Source of the DNA: Hypericum androsaemum
Taxonomy: Eukaryota; Streptophyta; Magnoliopsida; Malpighiales; Hypericaceae
Direction of reading: 5' to 3'
NCBI GenBank assembly: GCA_963995505.1
Contig: OZ023192.1
Span: 11,515,001-11,579,000 of the forward strand
DNA: 64,000 bases
Position 1 is the stretch's first letter, and the number at the start of each line of letters is the position of its first letter. The notes under the pieces are model-generated. The model made no database searches, was not told where the DNA came from, and was given only the letters and a program-made list of their open reading frames with translations. The translations under genes and the position numbers were made by a program. Of the stretch, positions 1 to 12,232 are shown one piece after another.

Positions 1-2546
1 CAAAATAGAAGATGAAGCTGGATGGTAGGTACTATGAATAAGTACAAGGCTAGACTTAGGGATGGCTAAAAGATCTAGACTCGGTGGATCTGACCCTTAC
101 CCTACCCCATCGATCTTAGGGTCTATGGATCTTGGGTAGGGTATGAGTTTTGGTCTATCTATATAGATAGGGTCTGGGTCTGGATAGGGTTTATATGAAT
201 CAAGGCCCTGACCTTATCCATAGACCCATTAATTAAACCATACCATAATTAGAGCCTAGTTATACCCTACTTATATTCATATTTATATAGCTGCATATTT
301 TTTTAATGTTGTGGTCAAATGTTATCCATTTGAACCACACTTATTTAGTTGGTTTAGAGTTTATTCTCATCTTTAATTTGATATTATCATTTTATCACAT
401 AGACATTCAAAGGGGAGATTTTTATTGATTCACATTAATTTTATATTTTGATTAAATTAAAATGATAAAAGTATGTTGTAAAGTAATGGGTATATGGGTA
501 GGGGCATTGATCTTTGTTTGGACCCTAGAGTTTGGGTCTGGGTCCTTATTAGAAATATCCAATATGGTGTGGGTAGGGTTTGGATCATACTTCTAAATCA
601 AGGGTCTAGGTTTGGATCCTATAGATTCTTACCCTACCCTATCCATTGCCACTCATAGCTAGACTTGTAGTTAAAGGCTATAACCAAATTGAGGGTGTTG
701 ATTATTTTAATACGTATGCTCCTGTCTCCAGGAAAACCTCTATAAGGTTAATCATAGCTTCTGCAGTTTTGTTTAACCTAGAGATCCATCTAATGGATGT
801 AAAAACAACTTTCCTTAATAGAGAATTAGAAGAGGAGATTTACAGGGAACAACCTGAAGGGTTTGTGGTTTCGGGTAAAGAACACAAGGTGGGCAAACTT
901 GAAAAATTCTTGTATGGATTAAAACAAGTACCTAAGCAATGACACAAACATTTTGATAGTGTAATGCTATCAACATGTGTTGGATAAACCAGTGTGATAA
1001 ATATGTCTACTTGAAAGTAGATAATAAAGACTATGAGATAGTATGTCTCTACATAGATGACATGTTGTCACAAAATTTTGACATGAAAGACATGGGACAA
1101 GCTGATGTAATATTTGGGTTGAAAATTACCAAGACTTCAGAAGGTTACACAGTTTCTCAAAGTCACTATGTCAAAAAGATACTTGATAAATTTGATAAAG
1201 AGAGCAATGTCATTGCAAAAACTCCTATGGAAGTGGTGTCAAGTCTCTCTAAGAATTGCAGAGAAAGTATGTGACAATTAGATTATTCTAGATTTATAGG
1301 CAGTCTAATATGCTTCATGGACTGTACTAGACCAGATATTGAACTCGATAAATAGACTATCGAGATATACAAGTAATCCCAGTGATAAACACTAGAAAGT
1401 GATAGTTAAAATCCTTAGATACCTAAGATATAATGTTAACTATGGATTACACTATACGAGACATCCAACTGTTCTTGAAGGACATTCAGACGGGAACTGG
1501 ATCTCAGACTCCAAGAATACAAAATCCACTAGCGGACACATATTTACGATTGGAAGAGCAGCGATCTCCTGGAGATCATGCAAACAAACTTGCATTGCTA
1601 GATCAACTGTGGAATCAGAATTCATATCGTTGGATCTAGCAGCTAAAGAGGTAGATTGGCTCCAAAGTTTCTTAGAGGACATTCCAATATGGACGAGACC
1701 AGTGCCTCCCATTAGCGTGCACTATGATAGTCAGCTATTGGGAGAGCACAAAGTAATGTGTATAATGGAAAGTCTAGACACATACGTCGTAGACATAAAT
1801 CTATAAGACTATTATTTAGAGCGGATATGATAGCATTAGACTATGTAAAGTCAAAAGAGAATATCGCGGATCCATTAACTAAAGGTCTGACGAGAGACCA
1901 ATTAGAGGTATCATCGAGGAGAATAAAATTAAAGCCCACGAAATGACCTAAACCCATAATGGCAACCTAACTTGGTTCATAAATCCCGATCGATAAGTTC
2001 AATGGGACAACCAAATTGTGATAATAGGGTCGAACAAAGAACTCGAGAAATTAAGTTCCCTACCTATTCCTATGATGAAAGACAGATAAATCTATCCATC
2101 GGACGGTTAAGCTATACGCTTTTAATGATCCTTATACATTGAGTATATATATAAGTGGGGGATGGCAGGATACTCCTTATAAGAGATCACCTATATCGAA
2201 CGTGAATAGGTAGCTTCTATGAGATGAGTTAAGGACTAAATCTCTAGAGCATTCGATGAAGTTTCCAAGGTAGTCTAGGACCAAAATGGACAACAACGAA
2301 AGAACCGAGTAGTAGTTTGAGAAGGAGTTGTGTGAGTACCTTTGTCTTGATATACATAAAATGCTGAACAGTTAAAGGTATCGCGTCCACTAGTTGGCAA
2401 GTATATCCGGAGGTATTTCACTAAGGAAGGTTCAAGGCTATCAACCACCTTTCTTGATGCAACAACTTCTTGCCGAACACTAAAGTTGCATGTAGCATTG
2501 GTAGACTCATATCATAGTATCAGCAAATTGCATTCATGTGGGAGAT
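1..2546 (+). mobile_element. Ty1/copia retrotransposon, degenerate 3' half of pol
   Basis: This is the 3' part of a copia-type polyprotein, interrupted by a hAT element (57-657). Reverse transcriptase sequence is readable at 1-56 and 658-942 (motifs ARLVVKGYNQ, LMDVKTTFLN, LYGLKQ) and 975-1274 (YIDDML, then SQNFDMKDMGQADVIFGLKI). RNase H follows at 1399-1946 (GHSDGNW, STSGHIF, STVESEF, ending in KSKENIADPLTKGL). In-frame stops after 942 and 1274 and a short deletion straight after YIDDML show that it is dead. The stretch 1947-2546 is the non-coding tail up to a purine-rich tract (gtgggaga) just before the LTR. The 5' half lies outside the window. The family assignment is secure from the RT and RNase H motifs; the lineage is not determined. 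Confidence 0.9.
57..657. mobile_element. hAT-type non-autonomous element inside copia RT
   Basis: A 601-bp insertion splits the copia reverse transcriptase codons (KYKARL / ARLVVKGY). It is flanked by an exact 8-bp duplication GCTAGACT at 49-56 and 658-665. The ends are related inverted repeats: TAGGGATGGCTAAAAG on the left and, read on the other strand, TATGAGTGGCAATGG on the right. The TAGGG-TGGCAATGG type of end and the 8-bp duplication are typical of plant hAT MITEs. The interior contains many ggGTAGGGT / GGGTCT-like subterminal repeats and no coding sequence. Confidence 0.8.
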
Positions 2547-3472
2547 TGTTGGAGAATTGAATTTTTAATTCATCGAGGAGGTTGGCCCAACATATATGTG
2601 TATGTTGGGCTAGAGCCTAAGATGTTAATTAGAAAGAGATTCTAATTTAATATAATCTCTTAGGAATATTGAGCTAATGTAGGTCACGCCAATTAGTTTT
2701 GAGTGTTAATATGAACAATGTGAAACAAGTTGAGAAAGTTTCGTAGCGATGAATGGCACTTGCGAAAAAATTAATTCTCGATGTGAATGGAAATTGGCTT
2801 CGAAGTAATGTAGATTTTATCGATTATCATGAATTCGAGATTTATGACTCTGGTAATCGCTCATTTATTGATCGTAGTTAAAAGAGGTATTAGTGGTTGT
2901 AACTTCTTATTTATTGACCATGGTTAATAGAAAAAATTTAATTACTTCCATTTAATGAGGTCTCAAAGCCTCCCTATTAAAGGGGACATCCTCCTCTCAT
3001 TTTAAACACACCAAAAAAAATTCACCTTGAGTCTTATACTCTCCTCTCTACCCCTTAGATTAGTGCATAACATTCTCATCTTGCATAATGTGGGGGTTCA
3101 ACACCACTAAAGGTTCGAAAGGTGTTTAATTGTGCTTCCTATTGTTCACGTGATTGGGCGTTGTTCCTTGGGAAATCTCTTACCCTTGGAGGCCTAAAGC
3201 TCTAAGGCGAGTAATAAGAGTTTAAGGGCACATGACTTACTGTGGCCTCATCCACGATTAAATCCGAAGTTCGTGATATTCAAGGAGGAGGACTCAATCT
3301 GAAGAATGCAATCTCCAAGGAGGTGGTATATTGAAAATTTGCTGAAACTGTCATTCTAAGTATTCTATACTTTTTCAATATTGTCCAATTGCATTTTTTA
3401 TATGCTATTTGTTAGTCTTGTGTCCAATTAGTGCATAACAATAATAATGATTATTATATCTAGTTTCCAACA
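2547..3472 (+). repeat. copia 3' LTR, unit A
   Basis: This LTR of about 926 bp starts TGTTGGAGAATTG and ends TTTCCAACA, giving the usual TG...CA ends with short inverted termini TGTTGGA/TCCAACA. A purine-rich tract precedes it immediately. A second copy with the same ends lies at 12233-13130. It belongs to the pol remnant at 1-2546. Confidence 0.85.
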
Positions 3473-5628
3473 ACAAGAATATTATTGGAACCAAATAGAC
3501 CGCCACAACATATAGACAAAATTAAAATAAACAGATATGAATCAACAGCAAAAAAGAATTAATCCAAGAAGCAACAATGACATTAAAACAAAACTTATTG
3601 AACATTCACACACAATACAATGTAAGCTTATACCTCGTGTTCTGAAACATCTTGTGCATGCCTTCCTCAAACACCCTATGACCGATTACCAAGTCAGAAC
3701 CTATATCTATTGAGAGCTTGATGAACTGAAACGAATAACTCATTCTGCTAAAAGGAGGAGCAACTTAGTTAGGTTGTGTTTCTAAAAAAAAACTTAGTTA
3801 GGTTGTAATTCACTTGTGAAATTTCAGTATTTTTTTATTAAAAAATCCCTCTGCAAACTGCGTGGTCACCTCGTAAGCGCATTTGATAAGCGTTCATCGT
3901 ATCCCTCTCCGTTTTATCATTATTATCGATCATCCGTATCATTGTTACGTTGTCCAAATAAATAGGAAAATCACAAAAACCAGTTCCGTTGGTCCTACGC
4001 AAGGCCAGTGGAAAGTCTAATCTCACACGTGGGTCGCGTAGCGCGTTTAGCTTGAGACGTACACGTGGGAGGGAACTTCTGTTTCTTAACCATTTTTTCC
4101 TTCTCACAGTAAATCGCTAATTAAACCATCGATCACTTGGAACTTCCATGAATCACCAATGTAACTCTGAAAAAAGATGAATAACCAATGTAAAAAAATA
4201 TTGTCTTAGTTAGAGAAAGATTTGTTTATAATTTTCATATCCAATCCAAAACTTATAAATATAATTATCATTCTTGCAATTAATAATATGGTAATCTCAA
4301 CGCGCCACATAATCAACCCATTCTCATATCACGTTCTTAGGGTCTTGTCGTTCACATTTATTCGGAGGAACCGAGTTGATTGGCCCAATAATTCAGATCA
4401 AAAAATCCAGCAAGCCTTTTAACAATGAAACAGTTTTCTCTGCCCATTCTAATGCCTGTGCATTCCTAAAATTTGAATTCGAAAATCTGTTCAAGTTGAA
4501 AAAAATTTATAAGTTGATTTTTCTTTTAGGAACAAACTATAAGTTGATTTGGTGTTGCGTGTAGTAGAACGTTTTTGGGTACAAAGTATATTGGGTTTTT
4601 CTTTAGTTTGTAATTTTTTGTGATATTCCATTAATAATCTATTTAAAAAGTCTTAAGTAATTTAGTTGATACTATTAATGTCAATAAGGTATACTAAATT
4701 TTCTGACACAATCTTGAGTGAAGACAAAATATGCACACAAAAATATCGTATCCGTGTGTAAAAAAGTCAATTGTCCGGAGAATTCACATACATTATTGAA
4801 TTTACATTATCAATTGTCCAACTTGAGAGGGAATCCGGCACAACCCGACTACTGATTCAACTTCAACTAATTTCCATATAACCATCAACGCTTTAGACTA
4901 GTTTAATCCCCACAATAATCATGGCAAAAAAAAATTATACATGTGCAAACGGGTAGCCGGTTTGAACAAACAAATAAAAGCTTATAATGCACAACTAATC
5001 ACATTGTCTATTAATTTTTCATTGTCCCTATCACGATATCATCATTTTTTAGATGGTAGTTAGACAAGTCCAATTGTCCCCGGCACATCCTAAACTAAAC
5101 TAAACATTAAAAAAAAGAGTGTTGAATTCCCCAACACAAAGTGTACCCAAAGTGTACCCGGTTACAATTATGGCCTCCCTAAAATCTTATCGTGGTAAAA
5201 CTCTGTGAGAAAAAATTATAATATGAAAAGGGCACTATGATAGCACTGCAATTATATGATTTACGCTGTCATTATGCTTGTTAATTACTTGTACAGTCAA
5301 AGTTGCAAGGTTATATTCACTAACAAGTACTTAGATCAACGCCAAAGAGCATATAACCTAACAGTACAAGAAGTTGTAAAATTCAAGGAGCTCCAGGGTT
5401 CAAATCCTTGCAAATGTAATGGTGTAATATATTTACCTTTTAAAAAAAGTACTTAGATAGCCCGGAGAAAAATTTATTCTAACTTAACCGGGTCTCGAGT
5501 TCTAGTCATTGAGAACAACATTGTTAAATACTTGTTGATAATAAAACACCATCATTGTACAGTGGTTGGAACAAAGACACATTTTGTTATGAATTCAAAT
5601 GTGGCAGATAAAGGCATATTTTGACACC
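3473..5628. other. Non-coding flank of unit A, no gene seen
   Basis: This is AT-rich sequence with short stop-ridden frames only. It matches 13131-17705 of unit B piecewise, for example at the shared stretches around 3840-4130 / 13490-14700 and 5130-5620 / 17200-17700. I see no exon, RNA gene or intact transposon. Confidence 0.6.
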
Positions 5629-7669
5629 AGGTCCCACGCGGCGGCAGTTTTTTATTTTGTATCGGACTCGGTTTTGGACTTCTAGAATGATCTAGATATA
5701 TTACTTAGTGTGCAAAAGTGTGTCTGTTATATAAAGACATGTTATCCTAGTTCATGTATAGATTTTTGGCTCGAATCTCATAAATAAAATTTCTCCTTCT
5801 CTCCGTGGACGTAGGTATTACGACAAACCATGTAATCTCTTGTGTTCGTGTTATTATGTGCGTTCTTGTTTTCTTGTGGTAATTTCTTGACAACTTGTAT
5901 CAGAGCTAAGGGTGAGGATGGCGGATCAAAGAGCGAAGTTTGGCTTGGTGAAGTTCGATGGCTCATCAAATTTTGCGTTGTGATAAATACGTGTCAAGGA
6001 TCGGCTTGTGCAACAAGGGATGGTTAACGCACTCTCGGGGAAGAAGTCTGAGATGATGAAGGAGCGATAGTGGGAAGAGTTAGAGGCCAAGGTGGTGGCG
6101 ACGATTCGCTTGTGCTTGGCAGATGACATGATGTATCATGTCATGAATGAGGAGCCACCAGTGGGGGTGAGGAAGAGGATCTAGGTTGGAGTCAAATAAG
6201 TTCAATAGAAGTGGCTTCAAGTGCTTAGAAGAGCACATGAACAAAATTATCCAGGATGAACTGGGAATCAAGATAACAAGAAGGATCGACATCTACAAGT
6301 ATGGTCACATGTTTGGACAAGTCGGATAGTGACTGACTTTCTGTCTCATCAAGTCCAAAGCATCCTGGTAATCTCTTTTCGTTGGGAACCTTGGATTATA
6401 ACAGGCATAGTTATATAGGTAGGCCAATAAATATGGAGAAGGATGTGATGGTAGGGATGAAGGATGAAAAATAATACCTACATGTTATTGGGGCAAATGA
6501 TTGTAGGTGGAGTCACAACGTGGGTCTGAAGGAGTTGACAAAGGCTTAAGTCATATGAGGTTAGATCATATGAGGGAGCAAGGTCTTGGCATAAATGGGT
6601 TGAGTGCAGCCAAGATGGTTCTAGGAATGGGGATTCGCGGGAACAATATTAGCAAGAATCTTTGGTTGTTTCGTAGAGACATGGTTAGCACGAAGCTATG
6701 GTTGTCTCTGAGATGCATGGGAAGCAAAAAGCTATGGTTGTCCAAAGACAGCTGTAATACAAAGGTGTTGGGAAGGTTCGGCATTGGGAATGCAAAACCG
6801 TTGGGAACACTACGGACGAGTCAGATTTTATCTCACTCTAGGGCGAGCAGTAAAGTTCGTGGTATGTCAAGTCTTCTTCTAGGTGGAACAAAAGACTGCC
6901 CAATGTATACTATAGCTTGTAGCATTGGTTCGAGGCAAAAAGGTCCAATGAGTAAGCAGTTTGAGGTTGCAAAGTATAAGAGTCACCAAAAAAATAGAGG
7001 AGCGTCTATTGGTCACAACATTGCTTCAGCAGGTTAACTTGCACGTTAGGGTTCAATAGAGGTTGGAGGGAATACACTAACTAAGCTCGGGAGATGTTCG
7101 AGTTTGGAGGATGTCTCTAAGTGATTGAACAAAGGTAGAGAGAAGTGAAGATGGTCTTATTAATGACGGTGTATATAGGGTTCAAGGTGGAGTCGGTGGA
7201 GTCAGTTTGGTTTCGCAGAATTTTGTGTTTCTTCAAGAGGCGGTTTCTCATCTAGGTGGAGTTTGTTGAAGTTTGGGTAGAGTTTTATGGTTCTTTGCAA
7301 TAGATGATTTTTTGCTAAAGGTAGAGATTGTTGGGAGTTGCCAAGAGATGCCAAGGCTGGCAGATGGCACTTTAGTGGCTGCTGCCAATGGGGGGAAACA
7401 GAAGCTGGGACCTGGCGGCAGCTAAGGGTATGGCGCCGGCCACGTCCCATGCAGCAGTAGTTTCCTATTTTCTATCGGACTCAGTTTTTTACTCTTGGGA
7501 TGACTTAGATAGGTTATTTGGTGTGCAAATGCTTGTTTATTATATAAAGGCATGTTATCCTAGTTCATGTGTGACTTTGTGGCTCGGATCTCATAAATAA
7601 AAGTTCTCCTTCTCTCTGTAGATGTAAGCATTAGGTCGAACCACGTAAATTTTTGTGTCAATTATTCTT
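5629..7669 (+). mobile_element. Gag-only copia-like LTR element, unit A, decayed
   Basis: A truncated left LTR ends at about 5892 (TTGACA). It is followed at once by a primer-binding-like site (TTGTATCAGAGC, complementary to the initiator tRNA-Met end). A gag start follows at 5918 (MADQRAKFGLVKFDGSSNFA), broken by a stop about 25 codons in. Downstream frames (6360-7040) retain the copia pre-integrase signature (GTLDYN-like, MRLDHMREQGL). The right LTR begins at 7329 (TGTTGGGAGTTG) after an AGGTAGAGAT purine tract and runs into the MULE at about 7670. The element lacks protease, integrase, RT and RNase H. Its intact counterpart is at 18529-20671. Confidence 0.75.
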
Positions 7670-8872
7670 GGGGTAATTGCCATCAGGTCGCTGGCTTATG
7701 TCGTAATTAAGGCTAGGGTCCCTGCTATTCAAAATATTATTTTGATGTCCCTACTTTTTGTAAAAATATTGATTTCAGGTCCCTAGCTCCATTTTTTCAT
7801 TTTTTTTGTCACATGAAATATCATTTATACCCTTACACAAAAAACAAAACAAAAATCTTTTTCTTCAACCTTGAACACCACCATGAACAACAAGAACACA
7901 AGAACAGAAACCCAGAAACTAAAATCAGATTTAAAGAAATCAACCTCTCTCCTCTTCCCTTCCCTCCAACAACGACAACTGAGCACGCGTAGTCACGCAC
8001 CGCCGCCTTCATCCGCCGCAAGTCCTTCACTTTCCGGCCCCTTCCCCCTACAACCTCTGCTTCGACAAGCAGCAGATCCTCGACCTCTCTCTATCTCCCC
8101 CCTTACAAGAATTGACCCATTCCCTAAATAGACCCAATAAGGAAGCCTCGTCGCCCCTATTTTTTAGCATCGGCAGCGGGTTCTCATTGGTGGTGGGTTC
8201 TCGACGGGCCCACACCATAGCAGTCAAATTCCATCTTCCAATCTCAATTCTAGTAGATGGGAACGTCTACGGCGGTAACTTTTGTTTGGGGTTTGGCAAA
8301 ATTAATGGGGAAATTAATGTTGCGGTGAGCGGCGACGACGGAGAAGGCGGTGGGGCTCGATCTGGGTTCTGGTTTCCTCCCGCCGTCGCTAGACTCTAGC
8401 GCTAATTACAAATCAGATCCAAACTCTAAACCAAAACAGAGGCGGGATGGGTCCGGTGAGTTCGTGAGGAGGCGTGGAGCAGGGATGAGGCCGGAGAGGT
8501 TGTTTTGGGAGAGGAAGAGGAGGCGAAGGCCGGTGAGGTTGGAGAGGGAGGACGTCGGGGCGTGGAGGGAGAGGGATTCGAGGACGAGGTGGTTGAGTGG
8601 GTCGGTGGAGGGTGTTCGCCATTTCTGGGTTGGGGTTTTGTTGTGGTCGGTGAGGTTGGGGTTTTGTTGTGGTAGTCAAAAATGTGTTCAAAGGTTGAGA
8701 GGTTGAAGGATGAATGTTCAAATGTTGAAGATGACCATTTTTTTAGCTAAGGGTATAAAGGTCATTTTATATGACAAAAAATTAAAAATTGACCGCTAGG
8801 GACCCGAGACCAACATTTTTAGAAAAAGTGGAGATGGAAAATAATATTTCGAATAGCAATGACCCTAGCCAT
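7670..8872. mobile_element. MULE-type TIR element (CAGGTCCCT family), right end truncated
   Basis: The left end reads GGGGTAATTGCCATCAGGTC. Then GGCTAGGGTCCCTGCTATTC and the following 80 or so bases are repeated in inverted orientation at the right (8780-8872), but the outermost 35 bp of the right end are missing. The interior (about 7900-8740) is GC-rich, unlike its surroundings, and has proline/arginine-rich open frames on both strands that I cannot identify. It looks like captured host sequence, as in a Pack-MULE. Relative to unit B it replaces about 800 bp including the DUF1685 promoter. Confidence 0.7.
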
Positions 8873-8951
8873 CCTAAAAAACCAAATTATACCTTTAAAA
8901 AAATTTGACCTTTCTATACCTTCAAGAGCCACCCTTGAAGCCCACCCTTTA

Positions 8952-9748
8952 ATGGAAGCTAATCAGGTGATTAATCTCTATGATTCATTTTGGTTTGAGA
9001 TGGAAATTTTGAAGGTGGATCAAACCCAATTGCAATCATCAATTTCTGGTCACAACCCAAGTGGCCAATTTCAAGAAGAATCCTCAAAACCTGAGAAGGA
9101 TGAGAAGATTCTAATCAGGGTTCCAACAATTATTACAAGGTCCATGAGTGAGCAATTAAGCTTCAAGTTTCTAAGCCCCAGCTCAGCCCCCTTCCCCTTC
9201 TCTCCTGACTCTGTCCTAAGCACACCAAGGCAGCTCCAAACAATCCTGTCAGGTAAGGAGGTACCAGAAGAAGGAGCTGATGAAATTTATGTCCAAAGTC
9301 ATATCCAGGTCGAACGTGGAAACCGAAGTTCAGGCAAGAGGTGGAAGAAGGGGAATAGGAGCAGGAGCTTGTCAGAGTTGGAAATTGAGGAGCTAAAAGG
9401 ATTTGTGGATTTGGGGATTTGGGGTTTGTTTTCTCCGAAGAGGACAGGGACTCAAGCTTGGTGTCCATAATTCCAGGGTTGCAAAGGCTTGGAAGAAACA
9501 ATAAAAATAATAATGATAATAAAATTATTGGAGATGAGGATGTGAAGAAGAAGAAGAATGGTGAAGATTCTGGTATTAATGAGCCTGCAATTTCTAGGCC
9601 TTATTTATCAGAAGCATGGGAGGATTTGGATAGGAAGAGGAGAGAGAATCCATTGGCCAATTGGGGGATTCCTACTTTGAGCAATGAGATTGAAATCAAG
9701 GATAGTCTTAGGTGGTGGGCTCACACAGTTGCATCCCATGTTAGATAA
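8952..9748 (+). pseudogene. DUF1685 family protein, copy A, frameshifted
   Basis: This copy is nearly co-linear with the intact copy at 21519-22301. The first frame opens at the equivalent Met (MEANQVINLYDSFWFEMEIL) and is correct as far as ELEIEELKGFVDLGI, but then reads into WGLFSPKRTG and stops at 9470. The cause is visible: an 8-bp tandem duplication (gatttggg) at about 9404-9420. The remaining C-terminus (GFVFSEEDRDSSLVSIIPGL through LRWWAHTVASHVR) continues in another frame to 9748. The upstream region homologous to the copy B promoter and TATA box is gone, replaced by a MULE end about 80 bp upstream. A small readthrough product is possible; a normal protein is not. Confidence 0.85.
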
Positions 9749-11702
9749 TGTTCCATTCATCAAATTTCTCTCCTTAGTTAAATTTCTACTTTTTGGTTCG
9801 GGTTTTTTTTTCGACCGTTGGTTGAAACATTCTTTTCTACTTTAATCTGTTGTAACTTCCCATGCGGCCCACTGATTCCAAGTTATTTTTTAAAATATTT
9901 GTTAAAATGTTAGGTCACTTTTTAAATTTTACTCAATTCAATTTGAATTGGTTGATCTTCGAATGAATACGAAATCGTATAAACTAAAAAATTAATAACT
10001 CAAACAACTATCCAGAATTCTCTTCCCAATAAGGCAACCAAACAGAAAGAGTACCAAGCCACCTTCCCTTCCAAAACAAGAATCTCTCTGTCACACTCCG
10101 AAAAGTGAACATGTCGATCGCTACCAAGTAAAATTATTATGTAAAACTTGTTTATTTCAAATAGTCAACAATAATCATAAATAAAAATAAATATTCCCAA
10201 AATGTTACATTAATTTAAATGAAAATATTATTCAAACACGCTGTGTTCAATCATTTATTTAAAAAACAAATGCATATACTAAGGATGCATATAGAAATCG
10301 CTCTTTTATGGGTTAACTTGAGATCTCTTGATTACCCGCATGTGAGTTACCTTGAGATCTCCTTTGCTGTGAACGGTTGTTATGTTTGTAATCTTTTATT
10401 TTTCTTTCTTTGACAAAAGTTTGATTTTTTGGAAAAAAAAAGTACCAATCACTCCTATTCCCGAACTTGGTCCACCCCGGAATGATTTGAAAGAAGCAAT
10501 ATATGTTGATGAATTACGTAACTCAGTAAATTGTTTATTTTCCACATAACACAATAGCAACAATACAATAATCATACACGAAAAAATCACATACGACAAT
10601 AACTAACAGATTCAGACTCATGAGTCCACCCTACTGTTGTCTAGATTCTCGCGAAACACGAATTGGTATCCCTTTGCTCCCACAAAACATATTGGCACGC
10701 ACAGTGGGGCACAAATGACGTAAGAGAATACCCTCCGCAAGCCCAAACAGTTCCAACATATCCCCATCCAATTGAACCAACATATCTTAGGTTATTTGGT
10801 AACCTCTTACACAATATGCAAGCACTACGATGTCCAAAAGGCATAAAAAATGATCTCGGATACACTGGGTCAAAATGAATAATATTCAGAACATAATAGA
10901 ACCAAATCAAAACAAAAATAACTTGAAACATAACGAACCCAGATCAAAAAGAATATCATTGTATGTGGAGATACGACATCCCCAAGGATGTCAAAGGTTA
11001 ATTCATGTTTGGTGGCTAAGACCAAGCACATTTAACCTTGCAATTCTGTCAAGATGCATGTCAGAAAAGTAAGTGCACCTTGTTGATATGGATAGTACTA
11101 ATTAAATCACTTAAATTGTTGATATGAATAGTACTAATCAAATTACTTAAGGCTTTTCAGATACAAGATATCATTTACGGGAATCACACTCACCCATACG
11201 CGATGTCCACGTCGTGGCCAGATACAGACAATTCCTGAATCACTCATTTTTCAGGTGTGTTCGATCCCAGACTACATCGTACTAGTCGAGGTCTTGCTCT
11301 GATACCAACTGTAACGTCCCGTGATCCGACCGACTGCCTCCACAGACCAACACAAGTCTTTTTCAGCATATTTTTTCCTCACTCACACGCATTCCAAAAA
11401 CTTTCCACGAGGTCACCATCCTTAAATTACCCCAGGCCAAACGCATTTAACATTGGAGTTCTTTTAAGATGCATGCCAAAAAAGTAGGTGTATCTTGCTG
11501 ATATGGATAGTACCAATCAAATTACTTAAGTCTTTTTAGACACAACATATCATTTACGGGGTATCACAATTAACTAGATAATTGTATATCTTAAGATCAT
11601 TTTAGGAGTTGATTAGTGCCTAATGGCACTAATGGTGTATTGCATTTTTGCACATATGGCAATTTTTTTTGCTAAGTAAAAAAAATTTACGTATAAAAAA
11701 AG
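9749..11702. other. Intergenic, with an unidentified repeat fragment
   Basis: To about 10095 this matches the sequence downstream of the intact DUF1685 gene. From 11030 to 11580 two related blocks occur (GATGCATG..AGAAAAGTA...TTGATATGGATAGTA..AATCAAATTACTTAA...ATCATTTACGGG). Between them is GATACCAACTGTAACGTCCC, a signature I associate with dispersed plant LTR-type repeats. No coding sequence is recognisable. Confidence 0.5.
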
Positions 11703-12232
11703 TGTTGGAGAATTAGAACAAAGCACTCGGAAAATTGAGTTCCCTACCTATTTCTATGATGAAAGAGTGATAGACCTCTCCATCGGAACGTTAAGCTATA
11801 CGCTTTTTAATGATCCTTATATTTTGAGTATATACATAAGTGGGGTATGGCAGGATACTCCTTATAAGAGATCACCTATATCGAATGTGAATGGGCCGCT
11901 TCTATGAGATGAGTCAAGGGCTAAATCTTTAGAGCATTCGATAAAATTTCTAAGGCAGTCCAAATCTGAAATGGACAACAACGAAAGAATCGAGTAGTAG
12001 TTTGAGAAGGAGTTGTGTGAGACCTTTGTCTTCATATACATAAAATATCGAACAGTTCAAAGCATCACGTCCACTGATTGGCAAGTATATCCGAAGGTAT
12101 TTTACTAAGGAAGGTTCAAGGCTATCAACCACCTTTCCTGATGCAACAAATTCTCGCAGAACTCTAAAGTTGCATGTAGCATTCACAGGCTCATATCATA
12201 GCATATCAACCAATTGCATTCATGTGGGGGAT
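11703..12232 (+). mobile_element. copia 3' internal tail, unit B, with an LTR-start remnant
   Basis: From 11714 this matches the tail of the unit A copia element (GTTCCCTACCTATT, AGTTAAGCTATACGC-like stretch, CTCCTTATAAGAGATCACC). Immediately upstream, 11703-11713 reads TGTTGGAGAAT, the same as the LTR start. That looks like a recombination or deletion product in which the first bases of a 5' LTR were joined to the 3' tail. There is no pol sequence here. Confidence 0.7.

Larger units (their letters stand above)
2027..10095 (+). repeat. Segmental duplication, unit A
   Basis: From about 2027 (after gggtc, at GAACAAAG) to about 10095 (AAGCCACC) this stretch aligns in order with 11714-23240. The shared order is copia tail and LTR, non-coding flank, gag-only LTR element, DUF1685 gene, and a downstream stretch containing CGACCGTTGG and CCCATGCGGCCCACTG. 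Unit A is shorter because it lacks a LINE, a MITE, a stretch of about 700 bp near 15 kb, about 900 bp near 17.7-18.6 kb, the DUF1685 promoter and about 700 bp downstream of that gene. It has gained the MULE at 7670-8872. Confidence 0.85.

Noticed and set aside
6507..7037. 176-residue frame in the unit A LTR element
   Set aside because: It lies within a decayed copia internal region; only pre-integrase remnants are recognisable.
8350..8721. Arginine- or proline-rich frames on both strands
   Set aside because: GC-rich composition inside a TIR element explains the open frames; no family recognised.
11257..11487. 76-residue frame near 11.3 kb
   Set aside because: It falls in a dispersed non-coding repeat (GATACCAACTGTAACGTCCC) and has no protein-like features.
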